Part shown: positions 6,885 to 9,451 of the stretch, piece by piece
How the letters are laid out: each line of letters begins with the position of its first letter
Position numbering within the stretch: position 1 is the first letter of the stretch
Origin: an uncultured Pseudomonadota bacterium
GTDB taxonomy: Bacteria; Pseudomonadota; Gammaproteobacteria; Steroidobacterales; Steroidobacteraceae
Assembly: GCA_903910215.1 (NCBI GenBank)
Contig: CAIVYV010000316.1
Location: forward strand, 1-9,451
DNA: 9,451 nucleotides
Reading direction: 5' to 3'
Program-made: the position numbers and the translations under genes
Notes under the pieces: model-generated
What the model saw: the letters and a program-made list of their open reading frames with translations, nothing else
What the model was told of the DNA's origin: nothing
Database searches by the model: none

Positions 6885-7339
6885 AATGCGCTCTGATCGA
6901 TGAGCCGGCGACACTGGAGTTTGGGGCGAGGCTTGCGGCGGCCATGCCGTCGTTTCCTGCCGGTGCACTGAAAGTCGCACTTCGCGGCGATCTCGGGGCG
7001 GGCAAGACGACCCTGACTCGGGGCTTTCTACGCAGTCTCGGCGTGACAGGGTCTGTACGCAGTCCCACGTTTTCCTTGCTCGAAACTTATGAGCTCGATC
7101 GACTGACCGTCGTGCATCTCGATCTCTATCGACTACGTGATGCCGGAGATGTCAGGGGCTTGGGTCTCGCCGATCATGACCGGTCAGGCTGTCTTTGGAT
7201 GGTGGAGTGGCCCGAGCGTGCAGAGCGTGCACTTGGTCAATTCGATCTTGAGGTTTCGCTGCGAGTTGTTGAGGCGGGGCGGGAGGTCGAGGTGGCGGCG
7301 GGGAGCGAGTCGGGGCGCCGCTGGTTGCAGGCATTGTGA
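6881..7339 (+). CDS. tsaE: tRNA threonylcarbamoyladenosine biosynthesis ATPase
   Basis: TsaE is the small P-loop ATPase that works with TsaB and TsaD to attach threonylcarbamoyl to A37 of ANN-decoding tRNAs (t6A). The 152-residue product matches E. coli TsaE (153). It shows Walker A GDLGAGKT (36-43), SPTF (61-64), HLDLYRL with Asp81, and WMVEWPE with Glu109, both equivalent to conserved active-site residues. The ATG overlaps the nnr stop as ATGA and has no separate ribosome-binding site, so it is probably translated by coupling. With queG it is the second tRNA-modification gene of this locus. The usual acidic motif after the DLYRL segment is here GLADHDRSG, slightly diverged. The last 40 residues are Glu/Arg/Gly-rich and less conserved. 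Confidence 0.95.
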   Translation: MKCALIDEPATLEFGARLAAAMPSFPAGALKVALRGDLGAGKTTLTRGFLRSLGVTGSVRSPTFSLLETYELDRLTVVHLDLYRLRDAGDVRGLGLADHDRSGCLWMVEWPERAERALGQFDLEVSLRVVEAGREVEVAAGSESGRRWLQAL

Positions 7340-7366
7340 AGTCTCGATCGCAGAGCCCTAATTTTG

Positions 7367-7396
7367 TTGAAATTTATTGCACTTCAAGCGTACAGT
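7367..7396 (+). promoter_or_regulatory. Candidate internal promoter for the amidase gene
   Basis: TTGAAA (7367-7372, 5 of 6 -35 matches) and TACAGT (7391-7396, 4 of 6 -10 matches) are 18 bp apart, inside an AT-rich patch unlike the surrounding GC-rich DNA. The -10 ends 8 nt before the ATG at 7405, so the transcript would be nearly leaderless. This is the best two-element promoter in the window and would let the amidase and mutL be transcribed apart from nnr-tsaE. Confidence 0.45.
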
Positions 7397-7404
7397 TCGC
7401 GCCC

Positions 7405-8652
7405 ATGATAGGGCGTGTTTGTTCGTGGGTCGTAGCAGCGTCGCTGCTGGCAATCACTGCGGTGTCGGCACACGCGGCGACCGAGCTCCGTAGCCTTCGG
7501 ATCGAGAGCCAGCCCGACACGACGCAGATCCGGATCGACCTTTCTGCATCGACGCCTACACGTTGGTTCGTGCTCGAGCAGCCACGTCGATTGGTGGTCG
7601 ATCTTTCCAACACCGTCAAACCCAATCAGACCCTGCCGCCGGCGAGCGGCGCGGTTCGAGCGCTGCGCGCCGGGCCGCAAGCTAACGGCGATCTTCGCTT
7701 GGTGTTTGAGATCGACCCGGCCGCGCAGCTGCAACCGGTCGGCTCGGAGGGATCCTCCAGCCGCACGGCCGCGCTCGTATTTTCTTTGTCCTCGCCGGCG
7801 GGGGCATCGGCTGCGGTGACGCCGGTCAGTCGCGCTCCTTTGAAGGAAGTGAAGGCGGCGCATGCGCCCCCGACATCGGGTCGTGAGGTCGTCGTTGCAA
7901 TCGATGCGGGTCACGGCGGTCAGGACCCGGGTGCGATCGGACGCGCAGGCACGTATGAAAAAGATGTCGTGCTCGACATCTCCAAGCGTCTTGCCGCGCG
8001 CATCAATCAGGAGCCCGGCATGCGTGCCGTTCTCACTCGCGATGGCGACTATTTTTTGAAGCATCGCGAGCGCATCCGACGAGCTCGGGCTGCGGGGGCG
8101 CAGTTGTTCGTCTCGGTACACGCCGATGCCGTACGCGACCCGTCCGTGTCGGGTTCTTCGGTCTACGTGCTTTCGGAAAAGGGTGCTAGTGACGAGCAGT
8201 CGCGTTGGTTGGCGGATCGGGAAAACGCCGCCGATCTTGCCGGCGGTATCTCGCTCGATGACAAGGATCCGGTGATCGCCTCGGTGCTCGTCGATTTGGC
8301 GCAATCGGCGCAGATTGGTCAAAGCGTCGTGGCGGCCGAGCGGGTGTTGCGTTCGCTGCGTCGCGTCAACGAGGTGCGTAAGCCCCAGGTGCAGCAGGCC
8401 GGATTTCTGGTGTTGAAGAGCCCGGATATCCCCTCGATGTTAGTTGAAACCGCGTTCATCTCGAGTCCGTCGGATGAGCGTCTGCTGAATATCGAATCTA
8501 AGCGTGCCGAGTTGGCCGATGCCATTTTTGATGGCGTACGGCAATTCTTCCTCGATCATCCGCCCGAGGGCTCGCGCTTCGCGCTCGATCGCGATCGCGG
8601 GCGCACGGTCGTGGCCACGGCGCCCGAGACCGCTGCTGCCGGCAAGCTCTAG
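7405..8652 (+). CDS. amiB: N-acetylmuramoyl-L-alanine amidase, AmiB/AmiC type (AMIN + Amidase_3)
   Basis: This zinc amidase cleaves the amide between MurNAc and the stem peptide, splitting septal peptidoglycan during daughter-cell separation; it acts in the periplasm. From ATG 7405 the product is 415 residues. It begins with a Sec-type signal peptide (hydrophobic core about 8-20, likely cleavage after Ala24, AHA). An AMIN domain follows (about 27-130), then a short Ala/Pro linker and the catalytic domain. The expected zinc and catalytic residues are His170 (DAGHGGQDPG), Glu185 (TYEKD), His239 (SVHADA) and Glu348 (VETAFIS). Residues about 265-300 form the insertion that in this family holds the autoinhibitory helix relieved by EnvC or NlpD. 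There is no C-terminal LysM domain. The signal peptide has no twin arginine, unlike E. coli AmiA/AmiC, and the gene order favours AmiB; amiC is the alternative name. A GTG at 7336 overlapping the tsaE stop would add 23 residues before the signal peptide and is less likely. Confidence 0.93.
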   Translation: MIGRVCSWVVAASLLAITAVSAHAATELRSLRIESQPDTTQIRIDLSASTPTRWFVLEQPRRLVVDLSNTVKPNQTLPPASGAVRALRAGPQANGDLRLVFEIDPAAQLQPVGSEGSSSRTAALVFSLSSPAGASAAVTPVSRAPLKEVKAAHAPPTSGREVVVAIDAGHGGQDPGAIGRAGTYEKDVVLDISKRLAARINQEPGMRAVLTRDGDYFLKHRERIRRARAAGAQLFVSVHADAVRDPSVSGSSVYVLSEKGASDEQSRWLADRENAADLAGGISLDDKDPVIASVLVDLAQSAQIGQSVVAAERVLRSLRRVNEVRKPQVQQAGFLVLKSPDIPSMLVETAFISSPSDERLLNIESKRAELADAIFDGVRQFFLDHPPEGSRFALDRDRGRTVVATAPETAAAGKL

Positions 8653-8661
8653 ATCCCCATC

Positions 8662-9451
8662 GTGCCTATCCAAAAGTTGCCGAGCGCGCTCGTCGACCAG
8701 ATCGCTGCGGGCGAAGTCGTCGAGCGTCCAGCCTCCGTTGTCAAAGAATTACTCGAAAACAGCTTGGATGCGGGTGCGCGTCACATCGACATCGATATCG
8801 AAGGTGGTGGTGCAGCGTTGATCCGTATTCTGGATGACGGTCAAGGTATTGCCGGCGACGAGCTTGCCTTGGCTGTGCAGCGACATGCGACGAGCAAGAT
8901 TGCAACGCTCGAGGATTTGGCCGCCATCACGAGTTTGGGTTTTCGCGGTGAGGCGTTGCCCTCGATCGGTTCGGTGTCGCGTATGCGAGTGGCCTCTCGG
9001 CGAGAGGGTGCCTCGGAAGCCGTAGAAATCCGCGTGGATGGCGGTGAGGTTGGGGACATCAAGCCCTCTTCGCAGCCGCGCGGCACGCTGATCGAGGTGC
9101 GTGATCTTTTCTTCAATGTGCCGGCGCGACGTAAATTCTTGCGCGCCGAGAGCACCGAGTGGAGCCACATCGCTAGGTTGGTCGAACGCTTTGCTTTGGC
9201 GCGTTTCGACGTTTCGTTTCGGTTGCGTCATGGTGGGCGGCTATTGCTCGATGCACCGTTGACGACGAGCGCTGAGGGGCGTCGGGCACGAGTCGCCGCC
9301 ATTCTTGGCGATGACTTCATTGCCAGTGCGATCGAGTTCGAGCGGCGATCCGGTTCAGTCTCGCTGCACGGTTGGCTCGGACAGCCGCAGGCAGCTAGAG
9401 CGAGTAGTGATCACCAATATGCCTACGTCAACGGTCGCACGGTCCGCGATC
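8662..9451 (+). CDS. mutL: DNA mismatch repair protein MutL (N-terminal part; 3' end outside window)
   Basis: MutL couples mismatch recognition by MutS to strand incision and helicase loading. The visible 263 residues cover the GHKL ATPase domain and the start of the transducer domain. The start at GTG 8662 gives MPIQKLP, which aligns residue for residue with the E. coli N-terminus. Motifs: IAAGEVVERPASVVKELLEN (14-33), with catalytic Glu29 and Mg-binding Asn33; DDGQGI; RHATSKI; LGFRGEALPSIGSVS of the ATP lid; and DLFFNVPARRKFL. The transducer motif YVNGRTVRD sits at the window edge. Whether a C-terminal endonuclease motif (DQHAxxExxxYE) is present cannot be seen. The gene starts 9 bp after the amidase stop without a clear Shine-Dalgarno sequence, as the last visible member of the nnr-tsaE-amiB-mutL cluster. 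Confidence 0.97.
   Translation, partial: MPIQKLPSALVDQIAAGEVVERPASVVKELLENSLDAGARHIDIDIEGGGAALIRILDDGQGIAGDELALAVQRHATSKIATLEDLAAITSLGFRGEALPSIGSVSRMRVASRREGASEAVEIRVDGGEVGDIKPSSQPRGTLIEVRDLFFNVPARRKFLRAESTEWSHIARLVERFALARFDVSFRLRHGGRLLLDAPLTTSAEGRRARVAAILGDDFIASAIEFERRSGSVSLHGWLGQPQAARASSDHQYAYVNGRTVRD

Noticed and set aside
7384..8322. 312-codon open frame on the minus strand opposite the amidase gene
   Set aside because: It mirrors a well-supported AMIN/Amidase_3 gene, has no recognisable domain and is rich in Arg/His/Cys as expected for antisense frames of GC-rich DNA.
3424..8598. GCGATCGC octamers (3424-3431 and 8591-8598) resembling the cyanobacterial HIP1 element
   Set aside because: Only two were found, in coding DNA of a genome rich in CGATCG-type words; there is no periodicity or clustering and the gene content is not cyanobacterial.
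8935..8980. Proline in the MutL motif GFRGEALPSI where E. coli has Ala
   Set aside because: To my knowledge this is a frequent natural variant in proteobacterial MutL, and the other ATPase motifs are intact.
1..9451. Search for CRISPR repeats, tRNAs, insertion-sequence ends, phage genes or a defence system
   Set aside because: Nearly all of the window is covered by recognised housekeeping genes, gaps are 65 bp or less, and no direct-repeat arrays, transposase motifs or tRNA-like folds were seen.

Overview
The window is ordinary chromosomal housekeeping DNA from a gammaproteobacterium. It carries ten protein genes, eight complete and two cut by the window edges. Two gene neighbourhoods familiar from Gammaproteobacteria meet tail to tail near 4230. 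The GC content is moderately high and the coding density is very high. The lineage cannot be fixed from the sequence alone. The gene order resembles that of environmental gammaproteobacteria (Pseudomonas, Xanthomonas or Nevskia-like) more than that of E. coli.

Left cluster (1-4223, all + strand): the 3' part of pcnB (poly(A) polymerase I), folK (folate biosynthesis), a deoxynucleoside kinase, panB and panC (pantothenate biosynthesis). The genes are closely spaced or nearly touching. The exception is a 49-bp panB-panC gap holding a perfect 14-bp palindrome and a possible extended -10 element. No panD follows panC.

Right cluster (4241-9451): queG on the minus strand (last step of queuosine synthesis) is divergent from an apparent operon of nnr (NAD(P)HX repair), tsaE (t6A tRNA modification), an AmiB-type cell-wall amidase and mutL (mismatch repair, cut at the right edge). 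This matches the E. coli order queG / nnr-tsaE-amiB-mutL.

I see no mobile element, CRISPR array, tRNA, rRNA, phage gene, defence gene or novel multi-gene system. There is no gene-free stretch of 300 bases or more. The observations most worth a second look are regulatory. Four genes (panC, queG, nnr, amiB) lack a convincing Shine-Dalgarno sequence and have a -10-like hexamer ending 7-9 nt before their start codon, which suggests leaderless or nearly leaderless transcripts. In the queG/nnr divergent gap a single palindromic octamer supplies the -10-like hexamer in both directions. PcnB also carries an unusually long acidic loop and an Arg/Gly/Ser-rich tail.
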